Below, one piece after another: positions 7,526 to 15,491 of a stretch of 64,000 nucleotides of DNA (its first letter is position 1; every line of letters begins with the position of its first letter). Origin of the DNA: Pseudomonas viridiflava (lineage in GTDB: Bacteria > Pseudomonadota > Gammaproteobacteria > Pseudomonadales > Pseudomonadaceae); contig NZ_UWFN01000350.1 in the NCBI RefSeq assembly GCF_900602065.1, forward strand, positions 124,001 to 188,000, in the 5' to 3' direction. The position numbers were made by a program, and so were the translations under genes. The notes under the pieces are model-generated. The model worked only from the letters and a program-made list of their open reading frames with translations. It had not been told where the DNA came from and searched no databases.

Positions 7526-9417
7526 GCGCTTTGCTCCAACTGACGGCCCGCGCCGCGTTTTTTCAAATGAATCATCAACAGGGAAATTGCCGCTGGCGTG
7601 ACGCCGGGGATTCGCGAGGCCTGACCCAGCGTCTCAGGACGAGTTATCCCCAGCTTGCTCTGAATTTCTTTCGAGAGCCCGGAAATGGTCGTGTAATCGA
7701 TATCTCCAGGCAACTTCGTATCTTCGCTCGCACGCAGCCGGGCGATTTCGTCTTGCTGGCGGTCAATGTAACCCGCGTACTTGGCCTTGATTTCAACCTG
7801 TTCAGCGACTTGCGGATCAGGGCTGCCATGGCCGGTAAGGGAAACCAGACTGACATAGTCGATTTCCGGCCGGGTCAACAGGTTGAGCAGGTTGTATTCG
7901 TGAGTCAACGGCGTGCCGAAATGGCTCGCGATAGCATCGCCCTGCTCTGTACCCGGACGCACCCAAGTGCTTTTCAGGCGCTGCTCTTCCAGTTCGATAT
8001 TTTCACGCTTGGTGCAGAACGCCGCCCAGCGTTGATCATCGACCAGACCCAGCTCGCGACCTTTCTCGGTGAGACGCAAATCGGCGTTGTCCTCACGCAG
8101 AATCAAGCGGTATTCGGCACGAGACGTGAACATCCGGTACGGCTCTTGGGTGCCAAGAGTGATCAAGTCATCCACAAGCACGCCGATGTACGCTTCATCG
8201 CGACGCGGGCACCAGCTTTCCTTGCCCTGGGCGCGGAGAGCGGCATTGGTCCCGGCCAGCAAACCTTGAGCACCGGCTTCTTCGTAACCGGTCGTACCGT
8301 TGATTTGTCCTGCGAAGAACAGACCCGCGATGACTTTGGTTTCGAGGCTGTACTTCAGATCGCGTGGATCGAAGTAGTCATATTCGATGGCATAGCCAGG
8401 GCGAACGATGTGGGCATTTTCCATACCGCGAATCGAACGGACGATCTGCAATTGCACGTCAAACGGCAACGAAGTCGAAATGCCGTTCGGATACAACTCA
8501 TGCGTCGTCAGGCCCTCAGGTTCGATGAAGACCTGATGGCTTTCCTTGTCGGCAAATCGATGAATCTTGTCTTCGATCGATGGGCAATAACGCGGACCAA
8601 CACCTTCGATAACGCCGGAATACATGGGCGAGCGATCAAGGTTCGCGGCAATGATTTCGTGAGTCCGGGCGTTGGTGTGAGTGATCCAGCAACTGACCTG
8701 CGATGGGTGTTGTTCCTTGGAGCCCATGAACGACATGACCGGAATCGGTGTATCACCCGGCTGTTCTGTCATGACCGAGAAATCGACCGAACGACCATCG
8801 ATACGCGGAGGAGTACCGGTTTTCAGGCGACCCACTCGTAACGGTAACTCACGTAAACGATGTGCCAGTGCGATTGACGGCGGATCGCCTGCGCGACCGC
8901 CCGAATAATTCTGCATTCCAATGTGGATAAGTCCACCCAGGAAGGTGCCGGTCGTCAGCACAACCGAATCGGCCATGAAACGCAGGCCCATTTGGGTCAC
9001 AACACCACGTACCTCGTCCTGCTCAACGATCAAGTCATCACAGGCTTGTTGAAATACCCACAGGTTCGGCTGATTTTCGATGGTTTCGCGAATTGCCGCT
9101 TTGTACAGAACACGATCTGCTTGCGCACGAGTTGCCCGGACTGCAGGGCCTTTACGGCTGTTCAGCACGCGGAACTGGATACCACCTTTGTCCGTGGCCA
9201 TAGCCATAGCGCCGCCCAGGGCGTCGATTTCCTTGACCAGATGACTTTTACCAATCCCGCCAATAGCAGGGTTGCAGCTCATCTGACCCAGTGTTTCCAC
9301 GTTGTGGGTCAGCAAAAGGGTTTTTACACCCATACGTGCCGACGCCAGTGCGGCCTCGGTACCGGCATGACCGCCACCGATGACGATCACTTCAAAACGG
9401 GAAGGGAAATCCACCAC
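7522..9417 (-). CDS. mnmG: tRNA uridine 5-carboxymethylaminomethyl modification enzyme MnmG
   Basis: MnmG (GidA), 631 residues, is the FAD-dependent partner of MnmE. Together they place the cmnm5 group on wobble U34 of several tRNAs. The FAD dinucleotide-binding motif GGGHAG is at residues 14-19, the CNPAIGG cysteine motif is present, and the C-terminal helical domain (EIQSKLGITRPETLGQASRI) is intact. It begins the operon mnmG-rsmG-parA-parB. Its usual neighbour mnmE is about 4.6 kb away here because a fec-type module lies between. Confidence 0.98.
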   Translation of the reverse strand: MVDFPSRFEVIVIGGGHAGTEAALASARMGVKTLLLTHNVETLGQMSCNPAIGGIGKSHLVKEIDALGGAMAMATDKGGIQFRVLNSRKGPAVRATRAQADRVLYKAAIRETIENQPNLWVFQQACDDLIVEQDEVRGVVTQMGLRFMADSVVLTTGTFLGGLIHIGMQNYSGGRAGDPPSIALAHRLRELPLRVGRLKTGTPPRIDGRSVDFSVMTEQPGDTPIPVMSFMGSKEQHPSQVSCWITHTNARTHEIIAANLDRSPMYSGVIEGVGPRYCPSIEDKIHRFADKESHQVFIEPEGLTTHELYPNGISTSLPFDVQLQIVRSIRGMENAHIVRPGYAIEYDYFDPRDLKYSLETKVIAGLFFAGQINGTTGYEEAGAQGLLAGTNAALRAQGKESWCPRRDEAYIGVLVDDLITLGTQEPYRMFTSRAEYRLILREDNADLRLTEKGRELGLVDDQRWAAFCTKRENIELEEQRLKSTWVRPGTEQGDAIASHFGTPLTHEYNLLNLLTRPEIDYVSLVSLTGHGSPDPQVAEQVEIKAKYAGYIDRQQDEIARLRASEDTKLPGDIDYTTISGLSKEIQSKLGITRPETLGQASRIPGVTPAAISLLMIHLKKRGAGRQLEQSA

Positions 9418-9988
9418 GCACCTCGTGCCTGTTCTAGATGGGAAATTGGGATAGCTGACAAGTATAGGGACTTACCCCCCCTGAAAGGAACCCGTTGCAC
9501 AAAAATTAACCAGCTGTGGAAAAGTCTCAGATATAGAAATTAAAAAGAAAGAAGATTTATAAAACCTTATTTTAAATGCTATTTATACTGAACCTGTTTT
9601 CTGTGGATAGATTTATACAGGCCTTATAAATCAATGTGTACAGAGATTCAAAAGCCTGTGGTCATGTGGCCAAGAGGGTTTGGGATAACCGCCATAAGCC
9701 TGTGGATTAAACATACACTTGTCCACAGATAGGGTTGTACGCAGCTTTCAAGCCCACTTATCAACGGGGCTAAGGCTGCGTTATCCACAGAGCTCAATAC
9801 GTATATTTTGATGATTATCTGGAAAAATCCGAGTAGCGACTTTGCAGATCTCGGGGTTCGTCGAACCGAATTGAATTCAGGTGAGGAAATGGAAGGGGGT
9901 TGTCGATCGTTGACGAGTTGAGAGGCTATTGTGAGTTTTCGAAACAAAAGCTAATAATAGCCATTATCATTAACTCGCCATTATCCCT
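9418..9988. other. Second oriC-like region: DnaA-box cluster paralogous to oriC
   Basis: This 571-bp gap contains one perfect DnaA box (TTATCCACA at 9781) and at least four one-mismatch boxes (9515, 9602, 9701, 9719). An AT-rich block lies at 9528-9600. The segment 9528-9792 aligns with oriC at 18139-18404. CAGATATAGAAAT occurs at 9528 and 18139. The 16-mer TCAATGTGTACAGAGA occurs at 9631 and 18243. Boxes sit at the same offsets (-29, +88, +150) from that 16-mer in both copies. DnaA-box clusters near gidA have been reported in P. putida. Function here is unknown; it may titrate DnaA, control mnmG, or be a decayed origin. Confidence 0.85.
9952..9974. promoter_or_regulatory. Fur-box-like operator upstream of fecI
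   Basis: Read on the minus strand, the segment contains TAATGATAATGGCTATTATT, close to the Fur consensus GATAATGATAATCATTATC. It lies 15-37 bp upstream of the sigma factor start, where iron-loaded Fur would block transcription. This fits the iron-starvation control expected for fecIRA-type systems. The match is visual and has not been scored with a matrix. Confidence 0.7.
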
Positions 9989-10498
9989 ATGCCTCCTCAC
10001 TCCCATACGTCAGCTGTGCAGCGTATCTATGAGCAGCATCACTCGTGGTTGCACGGTTGGCTCAAAGCTCGCCTGTCCAACACCTTCGATGTTGCCGATG
10101 TGGCTCATGACACCTTTGTGCGGATTCTCGGTGCTGCTAATGCGGCCCACATTCGCGAGCCTCGTGACTATCTAGCCACTGTCGCCCGGGGTTTGGTGAT
10201 TGATCGGTACCGGCGCAAAGCTATTGAGCTGGCTTATCAGCAGGCGATGGCTGAACGTCCACAGAACACTGTGATCAGTGAAGAAGACAAGGCGCTGATC
10301 ATTGAAACCTTACTGGCTGTGGATAAAGCGCTGGATGATCTGGGCTCACGCACCAAGAGAATCTTCATGCTGTCGCAGATCGAAGGTTTGACTTATCAAC
10401 AGATCGCCATTGATTTGGATGTTTCGCTGACTACAGTGAAAAAGCACATGATCCGTGCTTTCACAGAATGCTCGATGCTCATGGCGCAGACGTCATGA
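9989..10498 (+). CDS. FecI-type ECF sigma factor
   Basis: An extracytoplasmic-function sigma factor of 169 residues in the iron-starvation (FecI/PvdS/FpvI) group. Sigma region 2 is at about residues 8-75 (DVADVAHDTFVRILGAAN) and region 4 helix-turn-helix at about 107-160 (GLTYQQIAIDLDVSLTTVKK). It would direct RNA polymerase to the receptor gene downstream when the receptor signals that its siderophore is bound. A Fur-like box lies just upstream. It overlaps the FecR gene by four bases (ATGA). The exact siderophore cannot be inferred, so no gene symbol is assigned. Confidence 0.93.
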   Translation: MPPHSHTSAVQRIYEQHHSWLHGWLKARLSNTFDVADVAHDTFVRILGAANAAHIREPRDYLATVARGLVIDRYRRKAIELAYQQAMAERPQNTVISEEDKALIIETLLAVDKALDDLGSRTKRIFMLSQIEGLTYQQIAIDLDVSLTTVKKHMIRAFTECSMLMAQTS

Positions 10499-11442
10499 GT
10501 TCTCCCCCTGACCGCAAAGTCTTTGAGGCCGCGGCAAGTTGGGTTGTGCAGTTTCAGAGCGAACCACCAACGCCGCAAGCACAGGAGGCTTGGCGGCAAT
10601 GGCTGGAAAGTGATCCGACACACCGGGTTGCCTGGCAGCAAATGGAACAACTGCAGCGCGGCCTGAACAACATGCCAGCGCACCTCACGCGCCGCGCACT
10701 ATCCAGGCCCCAACAACGCCGACAGGTTCTCAAACTGCTGCTGGCGGTAGCTGGCACCGGATATATTGGCTGGAATATCCAGCAGCATACGTCCCTGAAG
10801 AATGTATTGGCTGACTACCGAACACCGGTAGGCCATCGTCAACATGTTGAGTTGACCGATGGCAGCCAGATCGAACTCAATACGGATACGGCTATAGACG
10901 TAGTGTTCGACAGTCAGCAACGGCTGATCCGATTGCGTGACGGGGAAATTATCGTTCGGACCGGAAAGCTGGGGGATATACGGCCTTTATATGTCGAGAC
11001 TCGACAAGGCCGGGTTCAGGCACTTGGCACACGCTTTTCGGTTCGACAACTGGAAAGTACGACGCGTGTGGGAGTACTGGAGGACCAGGTGAGGATCGCT
11101 CCGGCCGCTGTTGATGCCATTCCCCGGCTTCTGGGCGCGGGTCAAAGGGCCGACTTTAATGGCTATAGCGTCAGCCCGGACGGCGCTTATCCACAGACCG
11201 CTGCAGCATGGGTCGACGGGCAGCTGATTGTGCTTAACGAACCCTTGGGCAATGTCATCAATGAGTTGGCGCGTTATCGCTCTGGTGTCATGCAGTGTGA
11301 TGAAAACGCGGCAAAGCTGCGTGTCTCCGGCGCGTTTCGTCTCGATGCGACAGACGCGGTACTGGCTAATCTTCAAGCAACTCTGCCGATTCAGGTTCGC
11401 TACTTCAGTCGATACTGGGTTTCGGTCAAACGAAACGCTTGA
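10495..11442 (+). CDS. FecR-type anti-sigma factor / signal transducer
   Basis: FecR family inner-membrane regulator, 315 residues from the ATG at 10495; an earlier in-frame ATG at 10468 would overlap the sigma gene more and was not chosen. The N-terminal DUF4880-like cytoplasmic part contains WRQWLESDPTHRVAWQQME. One membrane helix lies at about residues 75-95 (LLLAVAGTGYIGWNI). The periplasmic FecR domain follows (DGSQIELNTDTAIDV, VRLIRLRDGEI-like core) and a C-terminal STN-like end. It should pass the siderophore signal from the receptor to the sigma factor. A perfect DnaA box lies inside the gene at 11187. Confidence 0.93.
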   Translation: MSSPPDRKVFEAAASWVVQFQSEPPTPQAQEAWRQWLESDPTHRVAWQQMEQLQRGLNNMPAHLTRRALSRPQQRRQVLKLLLAVAGTGYIGWNIQQHTSLKNVLADYRTPVGHRQHVELTDGSQIELNTDTAIDVVFDSQQRLIRLRDGEIIVRTGKLGDIRPLYVETRQGRVQALGTRFSVRQLESTTRVGVLEDQVRIAPAAVDAIPRLLGAGQRADFNGYSVSPDGAYPQTAAAWVDGQLIVLNEPLGNVINELARYRSGVMQCDENAAKLRVSGAFRLDATDAVLANLQATLPIQVRYFSRYWVSVKRNA

Positions 11443-11544
11443 TGGCGGTTCGAAAAAATAAAAAGCATTAGGGGGTTATCTTTTTTGATTCAGGCGCGGC
11501 CCTGCAGGTAAACGCGAATTCACTACCTCAGGGCCTACAACAAA

Positions 11545-13989
11545 ATGCGCTTCCCACTTCTTCCGCTTCAAACCCGCCGGCATCTTTCCCGGCAATACTT
11601 GAGTTACAGCGTCCTCCTGGCCAGCGGTCTTGGGTGCGCAATGTTGCCTACCAGTGTTCTCGCCGCAGCGGCCATCCAAAGCTACAACATTGCGGCTGGC
11701 CCTTTGGATAGCGCGTTGAACCAGTTTGCGTCAGCCGCCAATGTGATTCTCTCGTTCTCGCCATCAGAAACAGCGAACCTGCGAAGCGCCGGCCTGCAGG
11801 GCACGTACTCCGTTGAACAGGGTTTCGCAGTGCTCTTGCAGGGCTCGAAACTGCAGGTCGCAACGCAGGCCCCAGGCAGCTACATCCTCGAGCCGATCCC
11901 GGATAATGGTTCGTTGCAGTTGGCACCCACTGCGATTAACAGCACTTTATCCACAGGGTTTGAAGCGCCTCTACCGGATCAAGGCTACAAAGCGCAAACC
12001 AGTCGCGTGGGCACCAAGACCAGTACGCCGCTTTCCGAAACTCCACGTTCTGTGTCAGTGGTCACCGCGCAGCGCATGAAAGATCAGAAGACGCAGACGC
12101 TTACCGAGGCGCTGGGTTATGTGCCAGGTATTTTCGCACCGCCCTTCGCCGCTGGGGATAACCTGGCAGGCGACCTGTTCTTCATTCGTGGGTTTAACGC
12201 CACCGATTACGGATACGGATTGATGCGCGACGGTCTGCGGGTTCAAGGTAACCGTTACGACACCACCACTGAGCCTTACGGCCTTGAGCGCGTCGAGATA
12301 TTCCGCGGACCTTCGTCAATACTGTATGGCGAGAACGCACCGGGAGGCTTGGTGAACGTGGTGAGCAAGCGTCCGACCGCCAATTCCCAAGGAGAAGTTC
12401 AGCTCAGCTACGGTACAAATAACCGCCGGCAACTGGGTGTGGATATCTCGGGTCCGCTGGACGAGAGCGGAAATGTCTTGGGACGGGTTGTGATGCTCGG
12501 TCGCAACGCCGATACGCAGACCGATCATGTGCCTGATGATCGGATGTATATCGCACCATCGCTGACCTTGAACTTCGATGACTACAACAGCCTGACCCTG
12601 TTAAGCAGTTACCAGAAGGACCACACCAATATGGAATTAGGGCTGCCAGCGGCTGGCACCCTGCTGCGCAACCCCAATGGCAAGCTTGATAAGGACACCA
12701 TGCTGGGTGTGCCTGACTGGAATACTTTCGAGCGCGAGATGTGGAGCGTCGGCTATGAATTCAGCCACAGCTTCAACGATGACTGGCAATTCCGGCAGAA
12801 CTCGCGATACATGCAGTCTCGCATCACCCGTCATGAGACCTGGCCTGGCAATCTGGACAATGCAGGTTTTGGCACGCAGCTGAACGTTACGGCTTACGAT
12901 CGCTTCAATAAGTCGATGGTCTATTCCCTGGATAATCAGCTAGAAGGCAAATTCAATACTGGAGGGCTGGAGAACACCGTATTGTTCGGAGCGAGCTTCG
13001 ACCGCACCTCGTTCAACCAGGACTGGAACGCAGGCGCAGCGGGTCGCATCAATATCTTCAATCCGGTTTATACACAGGATCCGGTTACGTCCATTGCTGT
13101 GCAAAACACCCTGCTGGAACAACAGATGAACGGGGTGTACGGGCAAATCCAAAGCAAGTACGACAACTGGATTGTGTTGTTCGGCGGCAGACAGGATTGG
13201 GTCGACAGTGATTTCCGCAATAAACTGGCACCCACCGGTGATATCAGCTCCAGCGACAAGAAGTTCACCTACCAGGGCGGGTTGATGTATCAGTTCGACA
13301 ACGGCCTCACGCCGTATGTCAGCTATTCCACTGCCTTTGTACCAGTTCAGCAGATTTCCAATGGCGGTGCCCCGCTCGATCCGATCACCAGTAGCCAATA
13401 CGAAGTGGGTTTCAAGTACGAGCCCATCGGCTGGAACACCGCGATCACGGCCTCGATCTATGACCTACGCAAGAAGGACGACACTTACTTCGACTCTACG
13501 ACCTCCAGTTATCGTCAAGTGGGGGAAAGTCGCTCCAAAGGTGTGGAGCTTGAGGTCAATAGTGATATCAGCCAGAACCTCAACGTGACGGCTTCCTATT
13601 CCTACACCGATGCCAGAGTCACAAAAGACGCCGCAGGATCACTGATCGAAGGCCATCAGATTACTGGCGTGCCGCGTAATCAGGCATCCGCGTGGGCCAA
13701 GTATCGGTTCCTGGACGGTTACCTTGATGGTTTCCACATGGGGGCAGGTATCCGCTATTTCGACAGTGCTTTCTCCTACACGCCAGCGGCACTGTACGGA
13801 AAGCTTGATGCGGGCGACGTCACCTTGGTGGATGCAAATATCGGTTATCAGATCGACAAGCATTGGTCGGTGGACGTGAACGCCAAAAACCTGTTCGATA
13901 AGGAATACGTGTCAGGGTGCAACGATGCAGGTCGCTGCTATTGGGGCGATAGCCGCACTTTGCTCGGGACGGTCAGCTACAACTGGTGA
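11545..13989 (+). CDS. TonB-dependent siderophore receptor with signalling domain
   Basis: Outer-membrane transducer of 814 residues. It has a long signal peptide ending near SVLAAAA (about residue 40), then an STN signalling domain (about 47-125, YNIAAGPLDSALNQFASAAN). The plug (about 165-290) contains FIRGFNATDYGYGLMRDGLR and VEIFRGPSSILYGENAPGG. The 22-strand barrel ends in the aromatic SYNW. The STN domain and the linked sigma/anti-sigma pair mean it both imports an iron complex and signals cell-surface binding. The overall pattern fits ferric hydroxamate or mixed siderophore receptors (FoxA/FhuA/FpvA group); the ligand cannot be assigned. It probably uses a promoter in the 102-bp gap before it. 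Confidence 0.93.
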   Translation: MRFPLLPLQTRRHLSRQYLSYSVLLASGLGCAMLPTSVLAAAAIQSYNIAAGPLDSALNQFASAANVILSFSPSETANLRSAGLQGTYSVEQGFAVLLQGSKLQVATQAPGSYILEPIPDNGSLQLAPTAINSTLSTGFEAPLPDQGYKAQTSRVGTKTSTPLSETPRSVSVVTAQRMKDQKTQTLTEALGYVPGIFAPPFAAGDNLAGDLFFIRGFNATDYGYGLMRDGLRVQGNRYDTTTEPYGLERVEIFRGPSSILYGENAPGGLVNVVSKRPTANSQGEVQLSYGTNNRRQLGVDISGPLDESGNVLGRVVMLGRNADTQTDHVPDDRMYIAPSLTLNFDDYNSLTLLSSYQKDHTNMELGLPAAGTLLRNPNGKLDKDTMLGVPDWNTFEREMWSVGYEFSHSFNDDWQFRQNSRYMQSRITRHETWPGNLDNAGFGTQLNVTAYDRFNKSMVYSLDNQLEGKFNTGGLENTVLFGASFDRTSFNQDWNAGAAGRINIFNPVYTQDPVTSIAVQNTLLEQQMNGVYGQIQSKYDNWIVLFGGRQDWVDSDFRNKLAPTGDISSSDKKFTYQGGLMYQFDNGLTPYVSYSTAFVPVQQISNGGAPLDPITSSQYEVGFKYEPIGWNTAITASIYDLRKKDDTYFDSTTSSYRQVGESRSKGVELEVNSDISQNLNVTASYSYTDARVTKDAAGSLIEGHQITGVPRNQASAWAKYRFLDGYLDGFHMGAGIRYFDSAFSYTPAALYGKLDAGDVTLVDANIGYQIDKHWSVDVNAKNLFDKEYVSGCNDAGRCYWGDSRTLLGTVSYNW

Positions 13990-14042
13990 GGCTGTGGATA
14001 GACTGGCCATTGCGAGTTATCCACAACGGCCAGCTTCTTTAG
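13990..14042. terminator. Convergent gap with DnaA boxes in a hairpin
   Basis: The 53-bp gap between the receptor gene and mnmE holds a one-mismatch DnaA box (13993, TGTGGATAG) and a perfect one (14017, TTATCCACA). The perfect box is in the loop of an inverted repeat, CTGGCC at 14003 and GGCCAG at 14028, followed by CTTCTTT. It could end receptor transcription. The boxes look like the mnmE-side remnant of the DnaA-box region that normally separates mnmG and mnmE. Confidence 0.45.
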
Positions 14043-15413
14043 CTATTTCCCGATGCAAAAGCTGGAAAAGATCCGCCCCAATAAATCGTCGGAGCTGAAT
14101 GCACCAGTAATCTCGGCTAGAGATTGCTGGGCCTGACGCAGATCTTCAGCGAGTAACTCCCCTGCTCCCGCCATGGTCAGCTGTGCCCTGCCATGTTCAA
14201 GTGAGTCGCTGGCATGTCGCAGCGCCTCGAGGTGACGTCTGCGAGCACTAAAGCTGCTTTCCGAGGTTTGCTCATAGCCCATGCAGGATTTGAGATGGTC
14301 GCGCAGCAGATCCAGGCCTTCGCCTGCTGATTTGGCACTCAGGCTTATGGTGACGTGGCCATCCGTACTCGTCTGCAGTTCAATGTCGTCGCCGCTGAGG
14401 TCAGCCTTGTTACGGATCAAGGTCACCTTTGACGGATCCGGCCGATGCTCCAGAAACTCTGGCCACAGGGCAAAGGGGTCGAGCGCTTCAGGCGCAGTCG
14501 CATCCACTACAAGCAGCACCCGATCAGCTTCCCCAATTGCTTTCAGCGCACGTTGTACACCGATCTTCTCAACCTGGTCTTCTGTATCGCGCAGCCCTGC
14601 AGTGTCCACAACATGCAGGGGCATGCCATCAATGTGGATATGTTCCCGCAGAATGTCCCGGGTAGTGCCGGCAATTTCGGTCACGATCGCGGCTTCTTTA
14701 CCGGCTAGAGCGTTCAACAGGCTGGACTTGCCTGCGTTGGGCCGTCCTGCAATGACCACTGTCATCCCGTCACGTAGTAGAGCGCCTTGGCCTGCTTCCC
14801 GCAGAACTGTGGATAACTCGTCGCGCACAGTATCAAGCATGCTAAGGACATGGCCGTCGGCGAGGAAATCAATTTCTTCCTCCGGGAAGTCGATAGCAGC
14901 TTCCACGTAGATTCGCAGGCTGATTAACTTTTCAGTCAAGTTATCCACACGGCGCGAAAAAGCGCCTTGAAGAGAGCGCAACGCGTTTCGTGCCGCTTGC
15001 GCGGAGCTTGCTTCAATAAGATCGGCGATAGCTTCCGCCTGTGCGAGATCCAGTTTGTCATTCAGAAAAGCCCGCTCACTGAATTCTCCGGGTCTGGCCA
15101 GACGACTGCCCAGTTCAAGGCAACGTTGCAGCAACATATCCAGCACGACCGGTCCACCGTGTCCCTGGAGTTCAAGCACATCCTCGCCGGTAAATGAATT
15201 GGGTCCCGGGAAATACAGCGCGATACCTTCATCAATCACCTGGCCAGCGCCATCTTCAAAGGGACCGTAATGCGCGAACCTGGGTTTCAAGGTACGGCCC
15301 GTGATAGCGGACGCAGCTTTACTGGCGAGCGGCCCGGAAATACGCACAATACCTACCCCGCCGCGGCCCTGTGCGGTGGCGATGGCTGCAATGGTTTCAC
15401 GTGGGGCATTCAT
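14043..15413 (-). CDS. mnmE: tRNA modification GTPase MnmE
   Basis: MnmE (TrmE/ThdF), 456 residues, is the GTPase partner of MnmG in wobble-uridine modification. It shows the N-terminal folate-binding domain, a G domain with GRPNAGKSSLLNAL and DTAGLRDTEDQVE motifs, and the C-terminal CIGK with the catalytic cysteine. The start MNAPRETIAAIATAQGRGG at 15413 was chosen over an extended start at 15455, which would run into the terminator after yidC. Two perfect DnaA boxes (14808, 14941) fall inside the gene. Confidence 0.97.
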   Translation of the reverse strand: MNAPRETIAAIATAQGRGGVGIVRISGPLASKAASAITGRTLKPRFAHYGPFEDGAGQVIDEGIALYFPGPNSFTGEDVLELQGHGGPVVLDMLLQRCLELGSRLARPGEFSERAFLNDKLDLAQAEAIADLIEASSAQAARNALRSLQGAFSRRVDNLTEKLISLRIYVEAAIDFPEEEIDFLADGHVLSMLDTVRDELSTVLREAGQGALLRDGMTVVIAGRPNAGKSSLLNALAGKEAAIVTEIAGTTRDILREHIHIDGMPLHVVDTAGLRDTEDQVEKIGVQRALKAIGEADRVLLVVDATAPEALDPFALWPEFLEHRPDPSKVTLIRNKADLSGDDIELQTSTDGHVTISLSAKSAGEGLDLLRDHLKSCMGYEQTSESSFSARRRHLEALRHASDSLEHGRAQLTMAGAGELLAEDLRQAQQSLAEITGAFSSDDLLGRIFSSFCIGK

Positions 15414-15443
15414 GTTCCGACTCCAGGAGAAATGACGGATAGC

Positions 15444-15468
15444 AAAACGCCCCACGAGGGGGCGTTTT
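15444..15468 (-). terminator. Terminator after yidC
   Basis: A strong 10-bp stem, AAAACGCCCC paired with GGGGCGTTTT, lies between the end of yidC and the start of mnmE. Read on the minus strand it is followed by T-rich sequence, as expected for an intrinsic terminator of the rpmH-rnpA-yidD-yidC operon. Confidence 0.8.
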
Positions 15469-15491
15469 GTAAAACTTATTCACAGGTTAGA

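Noticed and set aside
9528..9792. A second active chromosome origin.
   Set aside because: Only one perfect DnaA box remains and the others have mismatches, while the dnaA-proximal copy has five perfect boxes. Sequence supports a paralogous region, not activity.
9880..14042. Insertion sequence or integron carrying the fec-type genes.
   Set aside because: No transposase, integrase, terminal inverted repeats or target duplication was seen at either edge; base composition looks like the neighbours.
13990..14042. A confident rho-independent terminator for the receptor gene.
   Set aside because: The inverted repeat has a long loop containing a DnaA box and only a weak pyrimidine tail, so it is listed with low confidence only.
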